Assembly: GCA_020433455.1 (NCBI GenBank)
Contig: JAGRCP010000037.1
Coordinates: 24,761-88,760, forward strand
Direction of reading: 5' to 3'
DNA length: 64,000 nt
From: Caldilineaceae bacterium
GTDB taxonomy: Bacteria > Chloroflexota > Anaerolineae > Caldilineales > Caldilineaceae
This document shows positions 52,082 to 60,876 of the stretch, piece by piece (position 1 is the stretch's first letter; every line of letters begins with the position of its first letter). A program made the translations under genes and the position numbers. A model generated the notes under the pieces. That model saw only the letters and a program-made list of their open reading frames with translations. It was not told the origin of the DNA and ran no database searches.

Positions 52082-52107
52082 ACTGTCCGTTTTCAAGTCA
52101 GCGGCAT
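52082..52107. repeat. 26-bp match to the repeat at 43225-43250
   Basis: The complement matches 43225-43250 at 23 of 26 bases. It is in the spacer after the aminotransferase gene. Confidence 0.5.
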
Positions 52108-52189
52108 AGTGTTGCGGCGCTCCCGACGACTCGACCCGCCTGCGGCTACCTGACGATTCATAAAGCTGTGTCAGGCTGATGGTATGACT

Positions 52190-52234
52190 CAATAAACAAG
52201 CCGGGCTTCCGCAAGAAGCCCGGCTTGTTTATTG
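52190..52234. terminator. Terminator hairpin between convergent genes
   Basis: Two exact 20-base arms (52190-52209 and 52215-52234) enclose loop CGCAA; the core is AAGCCGGGCTTC with A/T-rich ends, so it can end transcripts from both sides. Confidence 0.8.
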
Positions 52235-52338
52235 GGTGTCGTAAAGCGGGTTATGGCCCGTACTGCCTCACGACTCAGGTATTCCTGTTTTCCGCGTCAG
52301 CCAACCGCATGAGGTCCGGCTGAACCGGTTAACGACCA

Positions 52339-53955
52339 TCACTCTGCCTGATATACCGGCCGGCCGTCACAGACCGTCAACACCGGCTTAACCTCGGCCA
52401 GCGCCTTGTCCGGGACGGCGAACAGATCCTGGGAGAGAAGAACCATATCCGCCAGCATGCCCGTACGGAGGACGCCCTTCTCCTTTTCCATGAACTCGGC
52501 ATAGGCCGCATCCCGGGTGTACCCGGCGATGAGATTTTCCAACGACTGGCGCTGATCGGGGACGCCTTCCGCCCATGCGGTGCGGTTGCGTCCTGCATAG
52601 AGGCCCAGAAGGGGGTTCATGGAGACCACGGGCCAGTCGCTGCCGTAGACGAGCCGCGCGCCGGCCCCGCGCAGCAGCTCCCACGCAAAGCTGAGGGGCC
52701 ACTTGTCCCGGCCCGGCCGGCTGACCCAGATGTCGCCGTCCTTGGGCGAGAGGGGCGCGTGGAGGGGCTGCATGGACGCGATGACGCCCATTTCAGCAAA
52801 GCGGGGCGCGTCGTCGGGGTGGATGACTTCAATGTGCTCCACCCGGTGGCGGCTGTCGCGTACGCCGTTGACCCGGCGCACGTGTTCGTAGCCGTCCAGG
52901 GTGCGCCGCACCGCGCCGTCGCCGCAGGCGTGGACGAAGATCTGTAAGCCGTGGCGATCCGCCTCGGCTGCCATGCGCTTAAACTGCTCCGCGGTGAAGA
53001 GGGCTTTGCCCAGATCGCCCGGCCGTTCGGCATAGTCGCTCAGCATGAGCGCGGTGTAGGATTCCAGCACGCCATCCATGAAAAACTTGACCGCGCCGGC
53101 ACGCACGTGGCTGCCGTTGAAGCGCTCAGGCCAGGTCGCGGCCTCAGCGAAGGCGTCCAGCGGCGTCTCCGGCTTGATGTCGTAGGGTACGTAGACGCGC
53201 AGGCTCAATTCGCCCCGGGCTTCAAACGCCTTGTAAATGCCCATGGACTCTTCCGAGCCGTCCATGTTGTGGACGCTGGTGATGCCCACGCTTGCGGCCC
53301 GGGCCAGCCCCTTGCGCAGCAGCGCGGCTTTTTCCGCCGCGGTCGGTTGGGGAATTTGGTCGCGCACGAAATTGGACGCGCCCGGCTCCCGCAGTTCGCC
53401 GGACGCGGTTTCGCCGGCCATGACGATCTCGCTGCCCGCCGCGGTGGCGCGCCCGGCGAGAATGCCGCCCCGGCGCAGGGCTTCGGTATTGGCCCACGAC
53501 GTGTGGCCGTCGAACGCGGTGAGGAAGACCGGGCGATCCGCCACCGCGCTGTCCAGCATCTGCCGGGTGAGGGCCTGGCCGGCCGGGATGGCGTTGTAGA
53601 GGAGCTGCACGCCCTGAATCCATCCCTTTTCCGGGTGCGCGTCGGCATACGTGCGCACCGCGGTGAGAATCTCATCAATGCTGCGCGCCCCGTCAAGCTG
53701 GAGGTTGTCGAGCTTGACGGAGCCCCAAAGCAGGTGGAAATGAGCGTCGATAAAGCCGGGCATGAGGGTGCGTCCCCGGCCGTCGATGACCTGGGTGTTT
53801 GCGCCGCGCCAGGCCGCGGCCTTCTCGCTGCCGCCCACGAAGACAATGCGGTTTTCCTTCACGGCCACCGCCTCCGCACGAGGCTGCGCCGCGTCCGCCG
53901 TATACACGCGCGCGTTAGTAATCAACAGATCGGCTTGAGGCACAAAAATCTCCAT
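52339..53955 (-). CDS. YtcJ-like amidohydrolase (amidohydrolase_3 family)
   Basis: A 538-residue metal-dependent hydrolase. LMPGFIDAHFHLLWG holds the HxH metal site, AFDGHTSWANTEAL and SVHNMDG are family elements, FVHACGDGAVRRTLDGYE and HRVEHIEVI carry later histidines, and LVYGSDWPV holds the catalytic Asp. Members act on amides such as formamides or N-acyl compounds; substrate unknown. It follows a peptide-type ABC operon in the same direction and could process the import. The ATG at 53955 lacks a ribosome-binding site, whereas GTG at 53943 has GGAG six bases upstream, so the true start may be the latter. Confidence 0.8.
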   Translation of the reverse strand: MEIFVPQADLLITNARVYTADAAQPRAEAVAVKENRIVFVGGSEKAAAWRGANTQVIDGRGRTLMPGFIDAHFHLLWGSVKLDNLQLDGARSIDEILTAVRTYADAHPEKGWIQGVQLLYNAIPAGQALTRQMLDSAVADRPVFLTAFDGHTSWANTEALRRGGILAGRATAAGSEIVMAGETASGELREPGASNFVRDQIPQPTAAEKAALLRKGLARAASVGITSVHNMDGSEESMGIYKAFEARGELSLRVYVPYDIKPETPLDAFAEAATWPERFNGSHVRAGAVKFFMDGVLESYTALMLSDYAERPGDLGKALFTAEQFKRMAAEADRHGLQIFVHACGDGAVRRTLDGYEHVRRVNGVRDSRHRVEHIEVIHPDDAPRFAEMGVIASMQPLHAPLSPKDGDIWVSRPGRDKWPLSFAWELLRGAGARLVYGSDWPVVSMNPLLGLYAGRNRTAWAEGVPDQRQSLENLIAGYTRDAAYAEFMEKEKGVLRTGMLADMVLLSQDLFAVPDKALAEVKPVLTVCDGRPVYQAE

Positions 53956-53970
53956 TCAGTGACGATAAAA

Positions 53971-54035
53971 AATCTCCCAATCTCTCAATCGCTTAATCTC
54001 TCAATCGCTAATCGCAATCAAGAGATTAAGCGATT
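53971..54035. repeat. Octamer array folding into a 15-bp hairpin
   Basis: Reads AATCTCCC, AATCTCTC, AATCGCTT, AATCTCTC, AATCGCT and so on. AATCGCTTAATCTCT (53987-54001) pairs exactly with AGAGATTAAGCGATT (54021-54035). It lies just after the solute-binding protein gene and may limit read-through into the amidohydrolase. Confidence 0.7.
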
Positions 54036-54043
54036 CTACAACC

Positions 54044-55765
54044 TTAGTCCATCTGCCAGTTCTGCACGTCCCAGGTGAGGCTGCCCCACATGTTGACCTC
54101 ATAGCCGCTCAGGCGATTCGACGCGCCGTACCCTTCCGTGTAGAGGAAGAGGTTGAGGGAGGGCAGCTCGTCGGCGATGAGCTGAGCCAGGTCGCAGTAC
54201 GCGGCCTGGCGCGTGGCGATGTCCACTGTTCCGCCCGCCGTAGCCAGGGCGGCATCCGCGTCGGCATTGACCCAGCGAGCATAGTTGGCGCCTGCAGGGT
54301 TGTCGGCCGACGGAATCGCGTCCGAACCGTAGAGATTGGCGACCGTGGCGTGGGGTTCCAGGGTGAGGCTGGTGTCGTAGATGAGCATGTCGAAGTTGCC
54401 CAACTTGCGCGGCGCGCCGTCGCCGTAGGAGCCGAAGATGACCGAGAAGTCGTCATTCTGGATCGTCCCCTCAATGCCCACCTGCTTGAACATCTCTACC
54501 AGGGCCTCTTCCAGGCGAACCAGCGGCTGGAAGTTGGTGTAGCCTTCCAGTTGCACTGTGAGGCGCGTGCCGTCTTCCGCGTACTCGGCGCCCTGGGCGA
54601 CGCGGATGCCGTCATCGCCCATGACCCAGCCCGCTTCATCCAACAGGGCGTTGGCCGCATCCACATCGTAGGGGTAAGGGCGCTCCAGATCGCACTTGTA
54701 CCAGCCGTAGGCGAAGGGGCTGGTAGACGCCGTGGAGTCGGGGCTGATGTCGGTAAGGATAGTGTCGTAGTCGATGGCGTGGGCGATGGCCTGGCGGACG
54801 CGTACGTCGCCCAGAACGGGGTGGGGCGGCGTGGCGCCGGGATCGTCATCAAAGGGCATGCTGTGGTTGAAGTAAATGGTCATGTTCCACTGGCCGGGAA
54901 TCTCGGCCAGAGTAGCCTGCCCCGCGACCTGTGCATCGTAGACGTCCCGGGTCTCGCCCGGCCAGATCTGAACCTGGGCCTCGCCCTGGGCCATCATGGC
55001 GACCTGCGCGCCGGAATCGGGCACGATGGTGAAGATGAGGCGGTCCAGGTAGGGCCGGCCTTCCAGGTAGTAGTTGGGATTTCGCTCCATGATGATGGAT
55101 TCGCCCGAGTTCCATTCGCTTACCACATAGGGGCCGGCCGAGACGGGATTGCGATTCCAGTCCCATTCGGCCATGTCCGCGGCTTCGCCTGCCGCGTGGC
55201 GGGGCAGAATGCCGTAGAGAAACTGTTGGAGATAGGCCTGATTGACTTCGCTGTAGGTGATGACCGCGGTCTGGTCATCAGGCGTTTCCACGCTCTCGAT
55301 GAGGTCAAAGCCCAGGGAGAGCACGTTGCCGCTGGCGGGGTCAGCGAGGGTTTCCCACGTAAACTTGATGTCGTCGGAGGTGAGGGGTTCGCCGTCGGAC
55401 CACTTGAGATCCGGGCGCAATTTCCAGGTGACGGTGCGGAAATCTTCCGAGACGCCGCCGTTTTCCACCGTGGGCAATTCCGCCGCGAGAACGGGGACGA
55501 ATTCGCCGTCTGCGTTGACGGCAGCCAGCGGGCCGGTCACCGCATCGGCCACCTGGCGCACAATCGCGGCCACGGCCAGATACTGGTTGAGCGAGGCCGG
55601 CTCTTCGGGGATGATAATGATGACCTGGCCGCCGCCTGAATCGGCCGCAGCGCCGGAGCCGCTATCGCCGGCCGTGTCGCTGGTCGTGTCGCTGCTTGGC
55701 GCGGCGCATGCGCCCAGCGACAGAGCCAAAAGCAACAGGATGGGGAGCAGATACTTGCGATACAT
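54044..55765 (-). CDS. Peptide-type ABC transporter solute-binding lipoprotein (SBP family 5)
   Basis: A 573-residue lipoprotein (lipobox LGAC) with a Ser/Asp/Gly-rich linker and an SBP_bac_5 fold: TWKLRPDLKWSDGEPLTSDDIKFTWE, VRQAIAHAIDYDTIL and VNMWGSLTWDVQNW are family elements. It would catch oligopeptides or similar solutes for the DppB/DppC-like permeases encoded upstream in the same transcript. No ATPases are adjacent. Confidence 0.87.
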   Translation of the reverse strand: MYRKYLLPILLLLALSLGACAAPSSDTTSDTAGDSGSGAAADSGGGQVIIIIPEEPASLNQYLAVAAIVRQVADAVTGPLAAVNADGEFVPVLAAELPTVENGGVSEDFRTVTWKLRPDLKWSDGEPLTSDDIKFTWETLADPASGNVLSLGFDLIESVETPDDQTAVITYSEVNQAYLQQFLYGILPRHAAGEAADMAEWDWNRNPVSAGPYVVSEWNSGESIIMERNPNYYLEGRPYLDRLIFTIVPDSGAQVAMMAQGEAQVQIWPGETRDVYDAQVAGQATLAEIPGQWNMTIYFNHSMPFDDDPGATPPHPVLGDVRVRQAIAHAIDYDTILTDISPDSTASTSPFAYGWYKCDLERPYPYDVDAANALLDEAGWVMGDDGIRVAQGAEYAEDGTRLTVQLEGYTNFQPLVRLEEALVEMFKQVGIEGTIQNDDFSVIFGSYGDGAPRKLGNFDMLIYDTSLTLEPHATVANLYGSDAIPSADNPAGANYARWVNADADAALATAGGTVDIATRQAAYCDLAQLIADELPSLNLFLYTEGYGASNRLSGYEVNMWGSLTWDVQNWQMD

Positions 55766-55828
55766 GGGTGTCTCCTTTGGGTAGATGGAACGGATGGGAC
55801 AGTACGGGTTGTTCGGAATCGATTGGCT

Positions 55829-56740
55829 TTAATGCACCGAATGGGGATCGAATGCGTCGCGCAGACCGTCGCCGATATGGTTGATGGACAGGGTGGTGAT
55901 GAAGATCATCAGCCCGGGAAAGATCATGAGCCAAGGCGCGCGCAGGGCATAGACCTGGGCTGTGGAGAGCAAATTGCCCCAACTGGGGGTGGGCGGCTGG
56001 ATGCCGAAGCCCAGATAGCTCAGACCCGATTCCACAATGATGGCGTAGGCCACGGCCAGCGTCCCCTGAACGATAATGAGGCTGACCGTGTTGGGCAGGA
56101 TATGGCGGAACATGATGCGCGTATGGCCTACCCCCACGCTGCGCGCAGCGTGGACGAACTCCTCCTCGCGCAGGGAGAGGAACTCGCCGCGGATGAGCCG
56201 GGCCGGCCACATCCACGAGAGTACGGCGATGATGATGACCACCATGACGACGCTGTTGCGCAGGTTCAGGATGGGCACGTCCCGCAGCATGGTGCTGATG
56301 AGGATGAGCACGAAGAGGCTGGGCAAGCTCAGGAACGCATCGGTCAGGCGCATGAGCAGGTTGTCGGTCAGGCCGCCGGCGTAGCCTGCAATCGCGCCCA
56401 CCAGCATGCCCAGCAGCAGGGCCAGACCCGTGGCCGCCAGCCCCACCACCAGCGAGATGCGTCCGCCGTAGAGCGTGCGGGTGAGGACGTCCCGGCCCAG
56501 GTCGTCGGTGCCGAACCAGTGTTGGGCCGAGGGCGGGGAAAAGGCGTTCTTGGGATTCTGCTCCGTGGGCGTGTAGGGACCAAGGGGCGCCAGGAGCGCG
56601 CTCAGCATGACCAGGCCCAGCACGGCCATCGACACCATGGCCATGCGATGACGCCTGAAGCGGCGCAGCACCATGCGTCCGGGGCTGTTGATGGCCGGTT
56701 CGGTCCGGGCCTTGCCGATCGTTTGGATTGCATCAGTCAT
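55829..56740 (-). CDS. Peptide-type ABC permease (DppC-like)
   Basis: A 303-residue membrane protein with six spans. HWFGTDDLGRDVLTRTLYGGRISL is the DppC/OppC signature, and the EAA loop reads EFVHAARSVGVGHTRIMFRHILPN. The ATG at 56740 overlaps the end of the DppB-like gene by eight bases. It forms the pore with that partner. Confidence 0.88.
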   Translation of the reverse strand: MTDAIQTIGKARTEPAINSPGRMVLRRFRRHRMAMVSMAVLGLVMLSALLAPLGPYTPTEQNPKNAFSPPSAQHWFGTDDLGRDVLTRTLYGGRISLVVGLAATGLALLLGMLVGAIAGYAGGLTDNLLMRLTDAFLSLPSLFVLILISTMLRDVPILNLRNSVVMVVIIIAVLSWMWPARLIRGEFLSLREEEFVHAARSVGVGHTRIMFRHILPNTVSLIIVQGTLAVAYAIIVESGLSYLGFGIQPPTPSWGNLLSTAQVYALRAPWLMIFPGLMIFITTLSINHIGDGLRDAFDPHSVH

Positions 56741-57710
56741 AGCGCACTCGGGGATCCACGACGCCGTACAGGAGATCGGCAATGATGTTGGCGACGACGA
56801 TGAGAATCGCGTTGATGAGGATGACGCCCAGCAGGACGGGGTAATCCCGTCCGCGGGCCGCCTCCCAAAAAAGGCGCCCCATGCCCGGCCAGGAGAAGAT
56901 GGTCTCGATGAAGAGCGCGCCGGCAAACATGCTGGGCAGGTCCAGCGCAATCATGGTGATGAGGGGCACGATCGCGTTGCGCATGGCGTGGACGTAGGTG
57001 ACGGTGCGTTCGGTCATCCCCTTGGCCCGCGCGGTGCGTACGTAGTCGGCGTTGAGCACTTCCAGCATGCCGGCGCGGAAAAAGCGGGAATACCAGGCGA
57101 TCCACGCCAGGCAGAGGGTGCCCACGGGCAAGATCATATGCCAGAGCAGATCGCCCAGCGTCTTGTCCGCGCCCAGGGTATACATCCCGCCGGCCGGCAG
57201 CAGGGGACCGCCGGTGAACGGATTGTCCAGAGCCACGTAAAAGATGAGAATCGCCATGAGGCCCAGCCAGTAGACGGGCACCGACTGGCCGGCAAAGGCG
57301 AAGGTCGTCACGACGTAATCAAAAAGGGAGTATTGACGCCGCGCCGAAATTGCGCCCAGGGGAATGGCCACAATGATGGTGATGAGAAAAGCCGTGCCTA
57401 CCAGGATCAACGTGTTGGTAATGCGCTCGCCGATGAGTTCGCTGACCGGACGGTTGCTCTTGATGGATTTGCCCAGGTCGCCTTCAACCAGGATGCCGCG
57501 CATCCACTTGGCGTATTGAATGTAGAGGGGTTGGTCCAACCCCAATCGCGCGCGCAGGACCTCCAACTGCTGGGCGGAAATGTTGGGATTGCGCTCTGCC
57601 TGGGCTAACGGCCCGCCCGGCGCGGCGCGCACCAGCAGAAAGAGCAGAATGCTCAAAAAGATGAGCATGGGAATGGACTGAAGGGTGCGCCGGATTAGGT
57701 AAGTCTGCAT
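56733..57710 (-). CDS. Peptide-type ABC permease (DppB-like)
   Basis: A 325-residue membrane protein with six spans. YLIRRTLQSIPMLIFLSI at the start and LDQPLYIQYAKW are typical of DppB/OppB. The EAA loop reads NADYVRTARAKGMTERTVTYVHAMRNA. It is the first gene of a leftward operon (DppB, DppC, binding protein, YtcJ-like hydrolase). The DppD/DppF ATPases must be encoded elsewhere. Confidence 0.88.
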   Translation of the reverse strand: MQTYLIRRTLQSIPMLIFLSILLFLLVRAAPGGPLAQAERNPNISAQQLEVLRARLGLDQPLYIQYAKWMRGILVEGDLGKSIKSNRPVSELIGERITNTLILVGTAFLITIIVAIPLGAISARRQYSLFDYVVTTFAFAGQSVPVYWLGLMAILIFYVALDNPFTGGPLLPAGGMYTLGADKTLGDLLWHMILPVGTLCLAWIAWYSRFFRAGMLEVLNADYVRTARAKGMTERTVTYVHAMRNAIVPLITMIALDLPSMFAGALFIETIFSWPGMGRLFWEAARGRDYPVLLGVILINAILIVVANIIADLLYGVVDPRVRYD

Positions 57711-57823
57711 GCACGTATATGGAATTTGTTTGTGATTCCGCCCATGGCATGTAGAGGCGGCGGGAAGGATGGAAAGACAACCCGGTAACGGCGCATAGCG
57801 GGGACTGTGCCGACCTGGTCACA

Positions 57824-57852
57824 ATCATAGACGAGGGGTAGGCAATCGTCAA
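57824..57852 (-). promoter_or_regulatory. Promoter of the peptide ABC operon
   Basis: On the minus strand TTGACG (57852-57847), 17-base spacer, TATGAT (57829-57824), about 115 bases before the DppB start. Confidence 0.5.
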
Positions 57853-57890
57853 ACAGGATATTTTTTCTTGGCCGGGCCGGATTTTCGGCT

Positions 57891-57919
57891 TTGCCGGAGC
57901 CGACCTGATTGACTATACT
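57891..57919 (+). promoter_or_regulatory. Promoter of the M20 peptidase gene
   Basis: TTGCCG (57891-57896), 17-base spacer, TATACT (57914-57919), 54 bases before the start. It is divergent from the promoter of the ABC operon. Confidence 0.55.
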
Positions 57920-57972
57920 CGACCCTATCAATCACCCGCAGCAATCAACTGCATCATTTTGGGAGCAAGCCC

Positions 57973-59127
57973 ATGCAGATCGATCAAGCCTATCTTTTAG
58001 CGACTCTTCAGCAAGCCGTTGCCATTCCTTCTGTGCTGCCCCGAGAGGAGGCGTTGGCCGCGTTTGTGGCTGATGAACTCCGCAACCTGGGCCTGGAGCC
58101 GGAATGGGATGAGGTTGCGCCGGGCCGCCCCAACGTCTACGCCGCGGCCGAATTGGGATCGGCCGAGGAGATGCTGCTCCTGACCGGCCACCTGGATACG
58201 GTGGACGTGGCCGCCAATTGGGAGACCGACCCTTTTGCGCCCGTCGTGCGCGACGGAAAGCTCTACGGCCTGGGCGCATACGATATGAAGTCGGGGCTGA
58301 TCTGCGCGCTGGCCGCGCTGAAGGCGCTGCTGGCGGATCGGTCGCTCCACGGCAAGCTGGGCCGAATCGCATTTGCCGCCACCGTGGATGAAGAAGGGCT
58401 GGGGTTGGGCGCCCGGGCGCTGCTCAATACCGAGTACGGCCGGAGCGCGGGCGTCTTCCTTACCGAACCCTTCGGCTTTGACGGCCTGGCCGACGCTGTG
58501 CCCCTGGGGATGACCGGAAAGGTGCTCTACCGGCTGGTTGTGGAGGGCAAGATGGCCCACGGCTTTCATCCCGAACGGGGACGTAACGCTGTGGAAGCGG
58601 CCGCCAGGATCGTCGCCGCATTGGGCGATCTGCCCCTGTATCAGCATCCGGATTATGGCCGCGGCAACTATTCCACCCTCAAGTTTGAGGGCGGCTATAG
58701 GGAATACGCTATCGTCGTGCCCGAACGCTGCGAAGTCATCATTACCCGCCTTACCGTACCGGGCGAGAGTCGCGATTCCGCCGTGGCCGATATGCAGCAG
58801 CTGATCGATTCTCTGGACCTGGACTGCCGGGTCAGCATTGAAACGCCGCCGCCGTTTTACGCGCCGTTTGAGCTGGATACGACCGGTCGGCTGGCCCGGA
58901 GTTTTGTCGCCGCGCACGAGGCCGTGCTGGGCCAAGCGCCGCGTTTCGCTTTCGCACGGGGAATTACGGACGCCAATATCTACGGGGCCGAAGGCGGCAT
59001 GCCTACTATCCTCTTTGGTCCCGGCGGTGACGGCGCGCACGAGTGCAACGAATATGTGAAGATCGCTACGCTGGAGCCGGTCGCTGCGACTTTGGCCCAG
59101 AGTTGCGTCGCGTTTTTCACAGCATAA
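57973..59127 (+). CDS. M20-family metallopeptidase (ArgE/DapE/CPG2-like)
   Basis: A 384-residue dinuclear zinc enzyme. LLTGHLDTVDV carries the first His and Asp, GLGAYDMKSGL the bridging Asp, ATVDEEGLGLGARAL the catalytic Glu pair, and GPGGDGAHECNEYV the last metal His. The dimerisation insert lies between about residues 180 and 290. Members remove N-acyl or C-terminal amino acids; the exact substrate is not readable. It is divergent from the peptide-type importer operon, so it may hydrolyse imported small peptides. Confidence 0.85.
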   Translation: MQIDQAYLLATLQQAVAIPSVLPREEALAAFVADELRNLGLEPEWDEVAPGRPNVYAAAELGSAEEMLLLTGHLDTVDVAANWETDPFAPVVRDGKLYGLGAYDMKSGLICALAALKALLADRSLHGKLGRIAFAATVDEEGLGLGARALLNTEYGRSAGVFLTEPFGFDGLADAVPLGMTGKVLYRLVVEGKMAHGFHPERGRNAVEAAARIVAALGDLPLYQHPDYGRGNYSTLKFEGGYREYAIVVPERCEVIITRLTVPGESRDSAVADMQQLIDSLDLDCRVSIETPPPFYAPFELDTTGRLARSFVAAHEAVLGQAPRFAFARGITDANIYGAEGGMPTILFGPGGDGAHECNEYVKIATLEPVAATLAQSCVAFFTA

Positions 59128-59133
59128 CCCGGT

Positions 59134-59162
59134 TTGACATCTCATCCCCGGCCTGTTATAGT
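59134..59162 (+). promoter_or_regulatory. Promoter of the methionine operon
   Basis: TTGACA (59134-59139), a 17-base spacer and TATAGT (59157-59162) preceded by TG-T. It sits just upstream of the SAM riboswitch. Confidence 0.7.
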
Positions 59163-59187
59163 TGCGCCTCACAACTGCATAGTATGG

Positions 59188-59309
<122 letters not shown>

Positions 59310-59349
59310 ATGCCGTAGATGCGCAAACCGCGTACCTCCGCCTATAAGC

Positions 59350-59382
59350 AACCCTCTCGTCTTCCGGACAAGAGGGTTTTTT
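59350..59382 (+). terminator. Riboswitch-controlled terminator
   Basis: AACCCTCT pairs with AGAGGGTT, with an inner GTC/GAC stem, followed by a run of Ts. It lies between the SAM-I aptamer and metY. Confidence 0.85.
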
Positions 59383-59491
59383 GTTGTCAACGGCCGACGC
59401 CTGTGCCGCGCAAAAAAGACGGAAGGCGCCACTCTTTTTTGCTTTGTATCGGCTTCGACCTTGCAAACCATACCAAAGGAGACACATCATC

Positions 59492-60781
59492 ATGTCAGAG
59501 CAACGACAATTCGGTTTTAGCACGCAACAGCTTCACGCGGGGCAACAGCCCGACGGCGATACGGGCAGCCGGGCGGTTCCCATCTACCAGACCACCAGCT
59601 ATCAGTTCAAGGATACGGACCACGCGGCCAATCTCTTTGCCCTCAAGGAGTTCGGCAACATCTACACCCGCATCATGAACCCCACGTCCGACGTGCTGGA
59701 GCAGCGCCTGGCTGCGTTGGAAGGAGCGGCCGCGGCCGTCGCCGCGAGCAGCGGTCATGCCGCGCAGACCATGGCCATTCTCACTGTCTGTGGTGCAGGC
59801 GACCACATTATCAGCAGCAGCCGGCTCTATGGCGGCACCTTCAATCAGTTCAACTACACGTTTCCCCGCATCGGGATCGATGTGACTTTTGTGGACCCCA
59901 ACGATCCCGAAAGCTTCGCCGCGGCCATCCGGCCCAATACCAAGCTCATCTACGGCGAGACCCTGGGCAACCCGGACATTTTTGTCTTTCCCTTTGACGA
60001 AGTGAGCGAGATCGCCCAGGCCCACAACATTCCGCTCCTTATCGACAACACCTTTGCCACGCCCTATCTTTGCCGGCCCGTGGAGTGGGGCGCCAACATC
60101 ATCACCCACAGCACCACCAAGTTCCTGGTCGGTCACGGCACCACCATCGGCGGCATCATCGTGGACGGCAATAACTTCGATTGGGCCAGCGGTCGCTTCG
60201 ACAACTTCACGAACCCGGATCCCAGCTACCACGGTCTGGTCTATGCCGATCTGGCCGGCGCGGGACTGCCGCCTTTCGCTATCAAGGCCCGGGTGCAGAC
60301 CCTGCGCGACATCGGCGCCTGCCAGTCGCCGTTCAATAGCTGGCAGACGCTCCAGGGCGTCGAAACCCTGAGCCTGCGCATGGAGCGCCATGTCAGCAAT
60401 GCCCAGCAGGTGGCTGAATTCCTGGACGATCGCGCTGACGTGGCCTGGGTCACCTATCCCGGTCTGGCCAGCCATCCCCATCACGAGCGGGCCAAGCGTT
60501 ATCTGCCCAAGGGGGCGGGCGCGATTCTGGGCTTCGGCATCAAGGGCGGCGCGCAGGCAGGCAAAGACTTCATCAACAATCTGAAGCTCTTCAGCCATGT
60601 GGCCAACGTGGGCGATGCCAAGAGTTTGGCCATCCACCCGGCCAGCACCACCCATAGTCAGCTCTCTGAAGCGGAACTGACCGCGGCCGGCGTCACGCCC
60701 GATTTCGTGCGTTTGAGCATCGGCCTGGAAGACATTGAAGATATTCTGTGGGATTTGGATCAGGCGCTGGGGAAGGCATAA
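59492..60781 (+). CDS. metY: O-acetylhomoserine sulfhydrylase (aminocarboxypropyltransferase) MetY
   Basis: A 429-residue PLP enzyme of the Cys/Met metabolism family that makes homocysteine from O-acetylhomoserine and sulfide. AVPIYQTTSYQFKDTDHAANLF and YTRIMNPT are at the start, the PLP lysine is in THSTTKFLVGHGT, and the late FVRLSIGLEDIEDIL is typical. The ATG at 59492 has AAAGGAG ten bases upstream. It is the first gene after the riboswitch and is followed by metX, which makes its substrate. Confidence 0.9.
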   Translation: MSEQRQFGFSTQQLHAGQQPDGDTGSRAVPIYQTTSYQFKDTDHAANLFALKEFGNIYTRIMNPTSDVLEQRLAALEGAAAAVAASSGHAAQTMAILTVCGAGDHIISSSRLYGGTFNQFNYTFPRIGIDVTFVDPNDPESFAAAIRPNTKLIYGETLGNPDIFVFPFDEVSEIAQAHNIPLLIDNTFATPYLCRPVEWGANIITHSTTKFLVGHGTTIGGIIVDGNNFDWASGRFDNFTNPDPSYHGLVYADLAGAGLPPFAIKARVQTLRDIGACQSPFNSWQTLQGVETLSLRMERHVSNAQQVAEFLDDRADVAWVTYPGLASHPHHERAKRYLPKGAGAILGFGIKGGAQAGKDFINNLKLFSHVANVGDAKSLAIHPASTTHSQLSEAELTAAGVTPDFVRLSIGLEDIEDILWDLDQALGKA

Positions 60782-60795
60782 TCAGAAAACAGAAA

Positions 60796-60844
60796 CGAGG
60801 AATCAGAAACGGTTGACAGATAAGCGATCGTTTCTGATTCTTCG
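60796..60844. repeat. Hairpin in the metY-metX spacer
   Basis: CGAGGAATCAGAAACG (60796-60811) pairs with CGTTTCTGATTCTTCG (60829-60844) with one G-T pair. The spacer reads in heptamers (ATCAGAA, AACAGAA, ACGAGGA, ATCAGAA). It may process or attenuate the transcript. Confidence 0.6.
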
Positions 60845-60876
60845 CTTCTCATTCCTTATTCAAGGAGAACCCCTCT

